A stretch of 64,000 nt of DNA from Alectoria sarmentosa (lineage: Eukaryota; Ascomycota; Lecanoromycetes; Lecanorales; Parmeliaceae). A program made the position numbers and the translations under genes. The stretch lies in NCBI GenBank assembly GCA_009733775.1, contig WOGZ01000031.1:62001-126000 (forward strand), written 5' to 3'. The notes beneath the pieces were generated by a model that did not search any database, was not told where the DNA came from, and saw only the letters and a list, made by a program, of their open reading frames with translations. Below are positions 17,136 through 30,351 of the stretch, in pieces (the stretch's first letter is position 1; each line of letters starts with the position of its first letter).

Positions 17136-20100
17136 AAGCTCTTTGCAGGTCGCTTAGCATTACGGATTTCGCAAACATACCTAAGATGGTGTGCTGATTT
17201 CAAGTAGTGGTCTAACTGGATAGCCCTATGTCATGACGTATGGATAGTGCTCACTTGCTTGAGCCAAGTGACTGACAGCCTTCGACTTGAACATTTATGT
17301 ATTGGGCCCACATGGCATATTTTTTTTTCACCTTTGTGCATAGATCTGTTAGGCGATACTGGCGCTTATGTGAGTCTCTGCATTGGAAGCTCATATTCAA
17401 TTGATCAGAAGATGGCCGCCAGTCTAGGACATCAAAATATGTGTTCGTACGCGGTATCCTGGGACGTTGATTTTGCCAGATCAGGTTTCTAGACGTTTTG
17501 AAAGCTTCGACAGTCACACTAAGAAACCAAGATTTTATTGAAGGTCTCACTGCCTCACGATTTGCCTCCTGACGACGGACTTGATGGAAACTTCTTTGTA
17601 TGAGATCTGTCAATGACAAGTAATCGCAAAAGAAGCACACCACCTCGGCTTCCCTTCCAAGAAGATCAACTCGCCACACTATGTCCTACTACTTGTAGCA
17701 AAAACCAACCAGAACAGCCCCCACGATCAATGCTCTCCACACATCCTGCTCGCTGTCATGCACGAAACAAACGCTTTAGTAGTGTCAGCGAGATAAACTT
17801 TCAGAGCAAGAGCCATGATAATCTGGGTCCGGATCGGGCCTCTTCCCATCGTAACCCGGGGTTGACGCAAGTCGCAAGCCAGCCGAGTCAAATTGGCTTT
17901 TCTCTCACAGAGCAATCGGATCTGATCCCGTCGCTTCTGCACATGTAACGCTGTTCTAGCTTCCGGGTGGTTTTGCCTGCCGTTGTAGCAGGTGTTTGCG
18001 GTTAAGTGCAGATCAACGACGCCACACGCTGCAAATTAATATAAATCTGCTCCAAACGCCTTAGGATATACTGTCGAAACAACGAATAGGACGTTCACCA
18101 TCAGGGGCCGGTTGGTTGAGACGTGTCGAACAGATCCCCTACAATCAAATTTTCAAACCCTGGAGTCCGCCCGTGGTGGAAGCCGGAGATTGCTCCACAG
18201 ATGTTGGAGAAGTGGTATCTGAGAACTCGGTTACAGTTGTTACAAGAAGGCGGGTATTGGCATAGCTAGATCTATAGCGGTGTCATTCGAACAAAAGTGA
18301 TTTTGATTTGATACAACGACAAAGGCTAGCTCTTGAAATTAACCAGCAAATTCGCATGAAGGCAAGAAGCGTCAAGTAAATGATATCGCTACAGAAGTAA
18401 ACACACGCTCCATCGCTATAGCTGTGAATTTGGCTATTTCCAGGTCACGGCTTGGCCTCCCTTTCGATAATCTATTCAGGTCTCATCAGATCGTATCGTG
18501 ACCATTGGTTTCCAGCGGCCTTCGAATGAAGGCTCTTATACCAAATTCAAGACATATGGAATTGGCTAAGATCATGCAGAGCTTTTCCAGCTGCCAGGAG
18601 TGCCATCATCTATCGCTCGGACCCCCTTTTACGGTCAGTTCAAGTCAAAAATGACTCTCAGATACCGGATGTCTGCCGAGGCTAGGCTAAGGGGGATCAA
18701 TGTGAGAGCCGTCGATCGTCGGTTGAGTATGCAGCCAGCCAGACAATTGTAGCGGTTGAGGACCCAAAAGAGGCCACCTGCAGGAAGACATTTTTGGAGG
18801 GCAGCGTGGGGGTCGCTAGAGCTCCTTGTGGATGATCGCTGACGAGTCTCAAAATGCTCAGTGACGTTACTCACGATCGACTGTTTCACGAACCAGGCTA
18901 TGGGCCTTTGGCAATCAGTACAAGGCCTGACGCAGTCGACTGTCTGAGATGACAGACCAATCATACCTGGGGTTGACGAGATGAAAACGGAGGTTTCATC
19001 ATCTTAAACCTTCAACGAGCAGGAAGAACAATACATGCTCGATTGGCAGCATTGAAAATTATACAAGACGAAGATCGCGTAGCAGTATGCTACCTTGTCC
19101 GAGCAGCTCGGTTACAATGTTGACCAAGATGATCATCTATATTCCCGCAACATCTACCGGGCCCAATATCTACTACGGATAAGTCGGGGAGGGACGGAAA
19201 TGGAGCCGTAAGCGCTCAGGCTATGCGATTGCGAGGCAGACCTTCCCTGATCCGGGTCGTTTTCCCAGAGCTGTTGCACATAGCTCGTCAAGCTGGAAGA
19301 CTGAGTCAAGGCTGGCCTCGAATACAGCATTGAAATACAAGCAGGACGCTAAGATGCCATAACCTGGGTAGAAGTTGGACGATCCCCTGTCAAGAGGGAA
19401 AAGTTCCAGAGGTAATTTGTTTTGACTGAAAAAAGAGAAACACTCAAGTACCCAATTCGATGAGCATGGAGAATCCACATATGCATAGATCATGGCCACT
19501 CTTGTAGCAACCTCGACGTCAAGGGTTTCACCAAGCATCATCCGCACGCCGTACGAGATTGAACAGACTTCCTTGTATCAAATGATGCACTAAATTCGGG
19601 TGGGCATATGTAGGAAATCTACCACCCTGTCGCTTTCATTGAAGCTCCATCGTTGTCCGAGTTCTCATCGAAGGGGCTTCCTGTGAACATTCGACTTGGC
19701 ATACTTCTTCGTTTATTCTTCATGGTGTTGTATCAATCTTGTTTGGACTGCTTATTGCATCAGGTTTGTCAACGGGTCACTCGGATTTGCAGAGAGATGC
19801 TTGCCAACGCCTGACTAAGTTCTAGATCTAGGCTGATCCATTGATACTAATGTTAATTCACCTGCGCATCCATCTCTACAAACAGCTACGACTTCCTGAA
19901 CCTCATCAAGATTGGGGAGCACAGTCACTCCCAGCAAGGTAATCGTCTCGGACCGCTGGCAACAAAAACGGGACTGGAGGGTTAGAAGAACGATTACTGT
20001 CAGTATTTCTCCTAAGTAGAAGTCACCAGAACCATTCAGGATCCATATTAGTAACACTGCCTAGGATGTCATCCGCATCCTCCTCTACTCTCCTCCTCTC

Positions 20101-20161
20101 CTCCCAATTTCCGCAACGACTGCCCTTGCAGCCACACCAACCGTCCCTTCTTCTGAGTCGA
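17136..20161. other. 3-kb gene-poor stretch
   Basis: Normal base composition, but no frame on either strand shows conserved motifs, plausible exon chains or codon bias. The longest frames (17613-17948 plus, 17251-17679 minus, 19221-19547 minus) look random. It could hold regulatory DNA or non-coding transcripts for the forkhead gene; nothing positive is seen. Confidence 0.4.
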
Positions 20162-20437
20162 TCAATGCGCAAATCTCCTCCTCTCAAACCCGGCGTGCGG
20201 TCCAAGCTGCGCTACTGCCGCCGAAGTCGTCGTGTTTGCTGGTGCAGTCGTACTAGCAGCCACCTGCTTATTACCATCAGCGCTGATTCTCTCAACAGGC
20301 TCCCATAGTGACTGCTTCAACCCAACGCGGCAAATCCAACACTGCGTTCCAACGCTTGGAAGCAACTTGGCGGTGCCACCCGATTCGGCAACAATAAAGT
20401 TTCACGATGAAAATTGAAAATTCGAAAAAGGACCCAC

Positions 20438-20999
20438 CGAAGCACTACTCGCCACCGTAGTCATCGACCCAATCCCTCGGAACCCAGGCGGAACCTCTCC
20501 TCCCTCAACCCCATCCGCACCCCTATCTTCTCCCATCGCCAACGCCTCAGCTGCCTCACTCGTCGTCTCCCCCTCCAATATCTGGCACTGGCACTGGCAA
20601 AAGCAGACCGATTCGGTCGCAACGTTGGTTCTTTCAACGTCGTCCTCTTCGCACTGGTAGCCCACGCCGTTGAACGCCGGCACGTCGACGGCGGCGCCTG
20701 GGGCGCTGGAAGAGGAGCTGGCGGGGCAGGAAGCGAGGATGGGGTTGGCGGTGCAGGCGGAGAGCAGGGCGCTGGTGTTGCATATCAGGGTCTGGTGGGG
20801 TTTTGGAAAGTGTCAGTCAGGTCACGGATGCCGCTTGGGTGGTTGATTGGGGTTGGGGGGGGAGGCGGTGGTGAGATGGATGGGAGCGTACTAGGGGGAC
20901 AGATCGTCCTCCGGCCACTCCCAATTGGGCCCGCGCGGCTGTCAAGGGGATGTGGAGGAGAGGGAGGAGGGAGAGTATGGGGAGGGTGAAGGCGTGCAT
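20438..20999 (-). CDS. Secreted Cys-rich Ser-rich protein (3' end unresolved)
   Basis: ATG 20999 starts a clear signal peptide (MHAFTLPILSLLPLLHIPLTAARA). Exon 1 is 20999-20892 and exon 2 is 20791-20438, with a 100-nt intron (GTACGC donor, CTGAC branch, CACCAG acceptor) that keeps frame. The mature part has scattered cysteines (LICNTSALLSACTANPILASCPA, GYQCEEDD) and an unusual CFCQCQCQ cluster, then acidic and Ser/Thr-rich sequence. A GTGGGT donor follows at 20437. Downstream coding (about 20365-20162, Thr/Ala-rich) probably forms another exon, but I cannot fix the acceptor or stop. No known family recognised; an extracellular or cell-wall protein is likely. Confidence 0.55.
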
Positions 21000-21167
21000 G
21001 GTGTGATGGAGGTGGAGCTGCGCTTTGAATGGAATAAATGAAGGTCCGGGAAGCAGATGGAGGGCTTAATTCAGATCGCCGACTTTTATTCTTCTTCTTC
21101 TTCAGAGCGAGTGTAACGGAAAAAGACACAGAGTTATAACAGCGGCAGCAGCGGACAGATTATATAT

Positions 21168-21212
21168 CAACCTCAACCTCAACCTCAAACCTCAACCCTC
21201 AACCCTCAACCC
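21168..21212. repeat. CAACCT/CAACCCT microsatellite
   Basis: A short array of CAACCT units drifting into CAACCCT units, upstream of the secreted-protein gene. Confidence 0.85.
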
Positions 21213-21502
21213 CTGTCGCCATGACCATTCAAACCACGCCACTCTCACTACACCTCTGTCTGGACCCAAAACACACGAGTGAGTGAGTGAAACCAGCCAA
21301 CACACCGTAAAAAAGCATCTCCTCCGTACCTATTTTAGTTGATTATTCCCAGCCTTGAGCATAAATCGCCTATATGCGCGTAAAGTTTCACGTCTGCCAA
21401 AACACGGACTCGTACTTACTTAGTCCCGAAGTACAGTAGCCGTCGCGTATTACGTACGATCTGGAAAAAAAAACTCAATCTAAAAAGACACACACACATA
21501 CA
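21213..21502. other. Intergenic flank of the MITE
   Basis: Low-complexity CA-rich stretch ending in cacacacatacata just before the inverted repeat. No gene. Confidence 0.35.
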
Positions 21503-22009
21503 TACCGGGTCATCTGGCGAGTAAGATACTACATCGTTATAAGATAATATCGCATATAAGATACCGTTCAAAATGACGATTAGACTGTAAGATTATGAAA
21601 ATCAATTACCGCTTATTAAAACTACCCATTCGGTAAAATTTGCAGAACAAAATAAATAGTGTTACTTCTTTAGCAATATAGAAATTCTTTTTATAATGAT
21701 CTCAGCAGGTCTTGAATGGTAAAAAAATTAGAACAACGACGTAAAGTAAGGTAGTTGAATACAGATCATTCATAACGTTTTACGTTCTTGTAAGTAATAG
21801 ATAAGGTATGTTTTCCCTCTCTCCGCTTCGATTGGTCATACATAGTATGCTTCTATTAAGATTTGTGACTAGCGCCTCCAGGTCATGTATACGATATTAC
21901 TTACAGTGTTATAAAACTCCTTTGCATATTTATAAGATACTGTTCTAAACGAGGATCAGACGGACTATGTGGCTAGAAGATAGTATCTTACTCGCCAGAT
22001 AACCCGGTA
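21503..22009. mobile_element. MITE-like non-autonomous DNA transposon, TA-flanked
   Basis: A 29-bp terminal inverted repeat is visible: 21503-21531 begins TACCGGGTCATCTGGCGAGT, and 21981-22009 is its reverse complement with one mismatch. The outer TA could be the 2-bp target duplication typical of Tc1/mariner elements, leaving CCGGG... termini. The interior (about 450 bp) is AT-rich, with no coding capacity. It contains a direct internal repeat (ATAAGATAcyGTTC near 21556 and near 21932). Confidence 0.85.
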
Positions 22010-22736
22010 CATCCCCCTACTTTATTTGGACCGGAATCTAAGTAGCGATGTGAGGCTCAAAAACGAAATTACCCGAACCTCCGAGCCCCGTTGGATATTA
22101 CTTAAGTACTTTACTTAGATCCTTATGCAAGACAAATATCCTCCGATTGATTAGGTCGGGCGGCTCTGCGCTAAAACCTGTTAGCCTGGAAGCTCCCATG
22201 TAGGCAAGTGCCGCAAGTCGCGTAAGATCTTACTTTATACTTTATACCCCAGAGCCACGGCACCGGACGGTTTCGCGGTTACTGCGTTTGAGGCTTTGAG
22301 CCCATCATCGCCTGGGTTTCCTATTTTCGTCTCAAGTAAAGTACACTCCTGATTTCTCATTGCATATCAAACCGCTATCGTTGGGGGGGAAAGGGGGATC
22401 TCATTTCACGAGTTTATGATACAAGATTGCAAAAGGAAACCAATGTTGTATGTACCGGGTCCCTTATCTCTTTTCTGAGCCTCGCAGAAGAAGTCTGCCC
22501 GGAGCAGACTCCCAGACCCTGATCAAAGCACCTAACATGTCCATTTGCAATACCCTTACTATGCAGCAGGCACATTTCCGTGTATGCACACCCGAGCGCC
22601 AAACAATCAAACACGAACAATGGGGCGCTTTCGTCTCAATGCAGACCATGGAAATGCTTTGACACCTGCGACTCCTCCATCCATCAATCCATGCTGTTGC
22701 CTTTCTCCCTTCTTTCAACACTTACTCCAGCTCCTG
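22010..22736. other. Intergenic, no gene seen
   Basis: Between the MITE and the 3' end of the IQGAP gene. No supported feature. Confidence 0.4.
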
Positions 22737-25700
22737 TTATGAGTCCTTGTCCTTGTAAAACTTGCGCATGATCAAATGCAGGAATAAATTCACATTCACC
22801 CGGACCTTGCAATCAGGGAAGAATTCCAAGAACTGCGTGTTGTTGAATTGCGCCTGCAACAGATCATCTAGCGGTATCTGCGCGCTCGCTCCCGGCATCG
22901 CTATCGGCCCGTTGCTTCCTTCGATGCTGAAGACGCCAACCTCGTTACTAGAGATGGTGAGGTCAATCCTATCCCATTGACGCTCGCTGTATCCCTGCCA
23001 GGACACGAGTATACCGCGATTGGCAAGATCTTGGGCCGAGTACTTGAAGGAGCCAAACTTCGGCACCCGACCGGAACGTTGCAGTTCGCGCTCATGGTCC
23101 CATTGCTTGGTGAAAGGCATCAGGAAGCGTTTCTTGCCTTTCTTGTTCTGGAGAGTCACCATGGCTTGCTCGATGTAGTCGTTGTACGTTTTGAGTTGCT
23201 GTTCCAGATACGTCGCTTGGTCTCGGAGCCGAGCGAGCGTAAGATTGACAGTCTCGAGTTCTTTGTGACGTTGAACGCGTCGGCGATGTTTGGTGCGTAT
23301 GTCGACTGCGATAGCATTCAGCAGATCTTGGTAGTGGTTGTGGCGGGTGAGACGGCCATATTGCTCGAGGTGGAGGATGTTCTCGAGAGCGCTGCGCTTG
23401 AGCTCGGCATAACTCATCGAGGCTATGTCCGTAATGGTACCGGCTTCCGCGTAAGCGCCACGTTTGTGACTCCCAGCTGAAAGCTCATCCCGGACCAGTG
23501 CATCCCACCGATCCTCGTCTTCCATTGTAATTGGCTTGACCATAATCTCCATGAGATCGCCTCCTGACTGCACTCTGATGACGTATAGTATACAGCGTTT
23601 GGTCTCCATTAAAAGTGCTTTGACTTCAGCATCGGGATCTTTCAACTAATGTCAGTCTCGCATGGCAGATTCTGGATGGGCAAACATTACCTTCAGCTTC
23701 GTGCAGCTTGGGATTCAGCGTGAGGGAGATCTCGGATTTGCTGACGTTCATGAGCTCGTTCTCGTTATTCTTCACGCTACCAAGCTCTTTAATGACATCC
23801 TGTAAGATGTCATCTCGCGTTGGGCAAATACATGATGCGTCCGCTGCGACGAGATGGTGAATCGCAAATATGTCAGCCAATTTAATGTACAAGGTGGGCT
23901 TTGTGCGGGAGTAAAGGTCGTTAAACTCATCAATGTCGAAGTGGGTCTCAGCGTTCGCGACGTCGATCACTAGTACCAGCTTATCAGCAGAATTCAAGAT
24001 AGACTCAAGAAATGCATGGAACTCACAGCTACCCCAGGTCTCGCCGAGACGCTCGATCGATTCCCCAACGTAACTGTTGAGCGGTTGAAGGAAGACATTC
24101 TCGCCACCAAATAGCCTGCCGGCGGCGACTTGGCCGAGCACCTTGGAGACTTCCCCAACGTTCTTCTTGTGCTCTGGTGATATCCCTCGATCGATGACCC
24201 CGAACTTCTCAGGTTCGGTCAAGGCAGGTTGGAGATAGGCCTTCCACACCCAATGTCCGACAATCTGCAATATGTACCCCTGCTCTTCGTGTTGAAACCT
24301 AGAGGTGAGATTCTGAAACATCTGCTGGGCGACGTATCGCACGCCAAAGGGCATCCTCTGAAGACCGTCCTCCAGAGCCGAAAAGAACTGATCCGTAATG
24401 TCTCGAAGGTCTTGTAGATGAGTGATAAAGGTGCGTTTCGTTTCTGGATCACGGATAGCCTGCTCGCGTGGTATGTCCGGGCTTCGCTGGCTCCTTTGAC
24501 CTGTGCGCAGTTGTTCATTCTCCATCGCAGACAGGTAAATCTGCATCGGATCGCTTTCAAGATCCAGATCTGGGTTGTCAATGATGTTGTCTTTGACGAT
24601 TGGAGATAACAAATCACGCATGTATTTGCGATCTCGTGGCGACTTGATGTAAGCACCGAAAAGCTTCGCCCAAAAGAAATTGCCTCTGAGATAATCTTGA
24701 ATGGAAGCACAGTTTTCTATCTCTTCTTTCATCGATCGTGTGATGAGCTTGACCAGATAGTATTCCTCTCGCCTCTTCTGCGCGTAGCCGAAGAGCCCCA
24801 TCATTAAGTGCTTGACTCGTTCACACTCCTTCTCCGCGGTTGCCTGCTCTCGAATTCTTTTGAAGAGCCGAGCGAGGTATTGAGGTTGAGTCTGTAATAT
24901 GAAAAAGAGCTCTTGATAGTGTTCCAATTTCCTTCTCGAGTTCTTATTGAGAGCTTTGAGATCGAAGGGATCCTTGGAGGAGATTTCCGTGTTCGTGAGA
25001 AGGCTTCCGGCGTCACCGCCGAAATGCTTTTGGTGCTTGACGACTTCGTCGAGAGTGATCTTATTCTTTACCAAAAGGGCGATCTTGATGTCCAGTTGGG
25101 TAATGTACTGATCAGCCATCTCGTTTTGCCGCACATGCTGCACCACGGTCTTCCGAAGCCTCTCGAACTGTACTTCTTCATCGAAGTCAAAGTCACTGTC
25201 ATTCAAGAGATGTACGAAGCCTTTTACAGTACTAACAGGTGGATTTGTGCCACTTGTCAGACTCTTGTAGGCTTCACCTTGGATCTTTCCACGAATGAAG
25301 CTCTGTACTTTGACGACCTTTTCCATATTGGCCTTGAAGAATCGCTGCTTTTCCGCAAACTTCTCACGGACTTGTTTGCCTCGAATTGCAGCCTGAAGTT
25401 CTGCTATGCTGGGTTCTTCGTCTTCTAGCTGACTGAGCAGGTAGCCGACATCCGATCTGATCAGCAGTCCCCGAGAAAGTGCCTGAAGCTGTATGATTTC
25501 TGCAATGCTTGAAAAGAGGTCCTCGTGGAGACCGAACTGGAAAGTTCTGAGAGATCGGCCCCGGAGGTGGGCTTGTAGTGAGATGATCTCCGGAGCGTGT
25601 CTTCTCAAGGCTTGGAGATCAGCCAATTTTCTTTGACGCAATAAATAGCCTCGAGCTGCAGCCTGAAGAGCCACGATGTCCTGCTCTGCATTGCTGAGGG

Positions 25701-27957
25701 AACATCCAATCCAAAGCATGTCCTGCCGTACGCGATTCCCACGTGCAATAGCTAGGATGGTCGTGATCGATCTACTTTGGATGGAGAGTTCCTTCCTAGT
25801 CGTCTGAAGCCGTTTCCGAACGAGCACTGCTCTTGAGAGTGACTGTAACGAGCACCAGGACTCGTTCTGGTCCTCCAGAGCCCTCGCTCGTTTTGCTAGA
25901 CGTTGCCTCTGGTTGGCCGCCCGAGTTGCTGCTTGCAATGTTGTGATCGCATTCTGCGCTTTTTCGAGAGCTTTCGCTTCTTCTGCCAGATGCTGCCTTT
26001 GATTGGCTGCTCGTGCTGCTGCTTGCAATTTCGTAATTATTTTCTGCGCCCGTTGGATGTTGCACTGTTGGTCCTGCATACTTCGACGTCGGAGCATTCC
26101 TCTGATTGCAGCTTGAAGTCCATTCACAGTGGCTGAAGCACCTCTGGTCTCTTCGAATTGCTCGTCAACGATTTTTCGTTGAAGTGCGCCCCGGATTGCT
26201 GCTTGTAAATATCGAACGCCAGATTCTTGCCTTCTCGCGCGCGTCTTCAGATGCTCTGTCTCGACCCTAGCTTTCCTTGCTCGCACCAGACTCTGCAAGG
26301 TTACAACCTCAGACTCTTTGCCTCTCCACCATTCTTCTTTGCTGCGTTGCCTACTTCGTGCAAGGAAACCTCGAGCGGCACTCTGAAGATCAACGGCGAA
26401 ATGCTTCATACCCAAGCGGTACTCGGCGATCTCTCGGGCCCATTTGCCTCTAATGATTGACTGCAGATCAATAAGCTCCTCTTCTGCGTCCCACAAGCCT
26501 TGCATATTGTCTCCGAGACCCATACGGACGACGGCTCCTCTGATCTGCGATTGCAGATCCGCGATTGTGATCTCGTGCTCTCCAAGTTCTCTTGCTATCC
26601 TCTCCTCTTCTGTTTCGACAGGCTCGGGTTCGGATACTGGCTCTGGTTCTGGCTCTGCACCAAAGCTTGCTCCCATCCCCGAGAAGCTAGGCATACTGAT
26701 ACCTGCTTTGTCCAGCCCCCTTTGCATCGCCTCTAGTTCGTGATGTTCAAATTCAAGTTGACCGACCAGATTGCCAATCCGAAAGTCCACAATACCTTTC
26801 CGAAATAGCAGCCAAGATAGAGCATGTATGCAATAGATGACTTTTGGGATGTTTTTCTTCTCATAAAGGTCGATCAGCTCGAACCGGAAAAGTTCAGGAA
26901 GTTCCATGTCAGCCAGAAAATTGAAGAAGAGGGCGATGTTATCGGAGTGGCGAAATTGAAGTTTGGGATTACGGAAAATTCGTATCGGCTGATCAGGATA
27001 AAAGGCTTGCACGATCTCCGCTAACGTGACTCCATCTCTAAGGGCTTCCTCTAGCTGCACAATTGGGGGCAATTGCTGATGTATGATGTCCTCTATCCAT
27101 TCCTTGGCTTCTCCTATATGGCAAAGGTACTCGTAGGCCTGCAAAAATTGTCTTTGCTTTTCCATCCAGTTGCTCTCGGACCAAGCCGAGCCTCTAGCGC
27201 TGCTAGCTGTTCCTGAGCTTTTTGTTGCCCTTGTAGAGTCGGTCCTTTTCAATTGTCTGCGACCTGATAGACCAGCAACTGCGGGTGACGTGATGGGGAA
27301 CTCCTCATTTGAACCGTTTTGAGCAAACCTGGATAGCGTCCTCAGGTGACTTGTAGAGGAATCCTTGAGAGTATTTAACTCTGGCGAGGTAAGATTCGGT
27401 CCGTGAGGACTAGAACTCGTGTGCTTATGCCTCTGAGCACCAGATGTCATGGGCGTTACAGACCCAGTTCGACCTAGCATTGTAGAGTTCATCCGGCTTA
27501 GTTGTGATGCAGCCGCCGGAGACGAATAGGCCGGTCCATCGTAGTGATATTTTGGCGGTTCCGTGGGGCCTGGGGCGTACGAATGCGATTGATAGGGTTT
27601 CAGGACAGGCGCAGGAGGAGAGGAATTGGGAGCCTGTGGCAATGGTCTGAGTGACTGCCTAAGGCTTTTGTGTCCTCCTCCTGCCGTAAGCTCAGGCTGT
27701 TTGATACCCTCTCTTGTTGAAGGCCGAGTTGGAGACGTCTCGCTGATCCCCCGTTTATGGCCGGCGCCATAATTTTGATTCACATCGGATGCGGTCGAAG
27801 ACATCGTGCTCGTGCGACTTGGAAGGAAAGGGTTGGAGGAGGAGGAGTATGCCGAAGAGTTGGTGGAGGCGTTTGATGCCGTGTAGCGCAGTGGACTGGA
27901 CCTGCCGGGCGAGCTACTAGTGCCTTGCGGTTGGCGAGGAGCTTGGCGATAAGACAT
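22737..27957 (-). CDS. IQGAP-type Ras-GAP-related cytokinesis scaffold
   Basis: Two exons (27957-23691 and 23638-22737; 52-nt intron joining HEAE/DPDAEV) give 1722 residues. ATG 27957 is the first in-frame ATG. Order of domains: a Ser-rich disordered N-terminus (1-265); a calponin-homology domain (about 270-385; EWIEDII, LEEALRDGVTLAEIV, NIALFFNFL); about fifteen IQ-like motifs (about 450-900; repeated LQxxxRGxxxR, e.g. LQAAIRGMLRRR); a Ras-GAP-related domain (about 950-1330; GRLFGGENVFLQPLNSYVGESI); and a RasGAP C-terminal domain in exon 2. This is the layout of fission yeast Rng2 and budding yeast Iqg1. These bind actin, myosin light chains/calmodulin and Rho-type GTPases at the contractile ring or septum. 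Divergent from IMP dehydrogenase. Confidence 0.95.
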
Positions 27958-28448
27958 TTTGTCAGTTGCGATTTCTCCGTTCCATCGAACGCCCAGTAGA
28001 CCCTTCCTGGTGAATGGACATTGACATATGCATTCCTCGCCTGGATCCCTCAACAATGGCAATGTTCATTCATATAACGCGATCCGTGCGATCAGTTCCC
28101 AGGCGACACTGTCAGTAAGATCATCCGCATACTCTTTGCTTCGTTGGTGGTTGAGGATCATTGGCGCAAAGAGTAGAAATGAAAAGACCGCGATGTTGAC
28201 CGTCATTGTTTACCTTTTTCGCGCTAAACCTCAAACGTAAGCACAACGGAGCGCGCCAAGGCCGAGACCCCACTATCAAAATCTCGAAGTCAGCCACGAA
28301 AATTCCTCTTCTTCTTCTTCTTCCTTGGGAGAAGGCAACTTCAACCCGTCAACATAACCTCTTTGTCTGAAGGCACTAGTTGACTATACCTCATCACTAT
28401 TTCAAAGTCACTACCCATACATCTGAAGTTAAAGACATTTATCTCGTC
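27958..28448. promoter_or_regulatory. Bidirectional promoter of IQGAP and IMP dehydrogenase
   Basis: 491 bp between divergent ATGs at 27957 and 28449. A TTC(TTC)n tract at about 28308-28325 lies on the IMP dehydrogenase side. Confidence 0.45.
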
Positions 28449-30351
28449 ATGACCCTCACTAATGGGGACTCGAGCAATGGCAGCTCGCAGATTTTGCCGG
28501 AACAGAAGATCCTAGACCACACAAAAGCACTCGAAGTGCTCCGCGATGACTTCACTAGTGCTGACGGTCTTGATGCGAAAACACTGCTGGACTCGAAGAT
28601 CAACGGTGGCTTGACTTACAATGATTTCCTTGTGCTTCCGGGCTACATCGGTACATTCAATCCGCTACCGTCACCCAGTCACTTGCTGACCTCTCATGTT
28701 AGGCTTTGCTGCTTCAGATGTCGCTATGGACACCCCGGTTACCAAGCGAATTACCCTCAAAACACCTCTAGTCTCTTCTCCTATGGACACAGTGACGGAG
28801 CACTCGATGGCAATCCACATGGCCCTATTAGGAGGATTGGGGGTCGTACATCACAATTGCTCGGCGGAAGATCAAGCAGAAATGGTCCGAAAGGTCAAAC
28901 GATTTGAGAACGGTTTCATCCTGGACCCAGTCGTGCTTTCACCCAAGACAACCGTGGGGGAAGCGAAGGCACTGAAAGAGAAGTGGGGATTCGGTGGATT
29001 CCCAGTCACGGGTCAGTCTTCCTGTTCGGAACCTATGCTATTCGATGTCTACCTTTCTATGATTATCAAACAAATTCAAATAACTTTCGTTCATCCAAAA
29101 CGATCTCGTCGTACTGCGGAGACACATTCTTCAACCCTATGAGAAAGTGCCAAACTTGACTTCTTCTGCAACCATCAAGAGAAACCCCAAAAGCTGACTT
29201 TGACAGAGAACGGCTCTCTCAGTTCGCCCCTCATCGGCATGATAACGACCCGTGATATCCAATTCCACCCTGACCTTTCTGACCCCGTCACGACTGTCAT
29301 GTCAACCGAACTCGTCACCGCCCCCTCTGGCACCACCCTCACGGAAGCTAACAGCGTCCTCTCCAAGTCCAAGAAGGGCAAACTCCCTATCGTCGACCCT
29401 ACAAATAACCACCTAATCTCCCTTCTCTCCCGCTCCGACCTAATGAAAAACTTGCACTACCCTCTCGCCTCCAAGCTCCCACACTCGAAGCAGCTCATCT
29501 GCGCCGCCGCCATCGGTACACGACCAGAAGATAAAGACAGATTGAAGAAGCTCGCTGACGCGGGTCTTGACATTGTCATCCTCGATTCCTCGCAAGGCAA
29601 TTCAATTTTCCAGATCGAGATGATCAAATATATAAAGAAAGAGCACCCAGATCTAGACGTGATTGGCGGCAACGTCGTTACTATAGCACAGGCCGCCTCT
29701 CTAATTGCTGCCGGAGTAGATGGTCTCCGGATAGGCATGGGTTCCGGCTCCGCTTGTATAACGCAAGAAGTTATGGCTGTTGGCCGACCGCAGGCTGCGT
29801 CTGTCTTCAACGTTTCGGGATTCGCTGCGAAGTTTGGTGTTCCCTGCATCGCCGATGGTGGAATACAGAATGTGGGACACATCGTCAAAGGTCTCGCTTT
29901 GGGTGCAAGCACTGTGATGATGGGAGGGCTGTTGGCAGGCACGACCGAATCGCCTGGAAACTATTTCGTCAGCCGCGAAGGGCAACTCGTCAAGGCCTAC
30001 AGAGGCATGGGCAGTATCGACGCCATGGAAGACAAGAAAGCCGGCGCCGTCACCAAGAGCTCAAAACAATCCAACGCCGGGACAGCGCGGTACTTTAGCG
30101 AGGGCGACAGACTTCTTGTTGCGCAGGGAGTGTCAGGGAGCGTGCTGGACCGAGGATCAGTGACGAAGTTTGTGCCATATCTGCTGGCCGGGCTGCAGCA
30201 CAGCTTGCAAGATATTGGTGTGAAGAGTTTGGGAGAGCTGAGAAGAGGCGTGCAGGATGGAGAGGTGCGGTTTGAGCTACGGACTGTGAGTGCTCAGGCG
30301 GAAGGGAACGTTCACGGGTTACACAGCTTCGACAAGAAACTCTATTCATGA
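28449..30351 (+). CDS. Inosine-5'-monophosphate dehydrogenase
   Basis: Three exons (28449-28650, 28703-29011, 29207-30351) give 551 residues. The introns are 52 and 195 nt, both with GCTGAC branch sites. The enzyme oxidises IMP to XMP with NAD+, the committed step of GTP synthesis, in the cytosol. Visible features: N-terminal TYNDFLVLPGYIG; tandem CBS region (GFPVT/ENGSLSSPLIGMITTRD, KGKLPIVD, LLSRSDL); NAD/IMP-site strands (LDIVILDSSQGNS, GGNVVT); the catalytic Cys loop GMGSGSACITQEVMA; the flap YRGMGS; and the C-terminal HGLHSFDKKLYS. Length is normal for fungal enzymes. No resistance-type change is evident in the flap. Confidence 0.97.

Noticed and set aside
20785..21129. Minus frame with poly-Lys and Pro-rich sequence
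   Set aside because: It runs through the promoter and the first intron of the secreted-protein gene in another frame.
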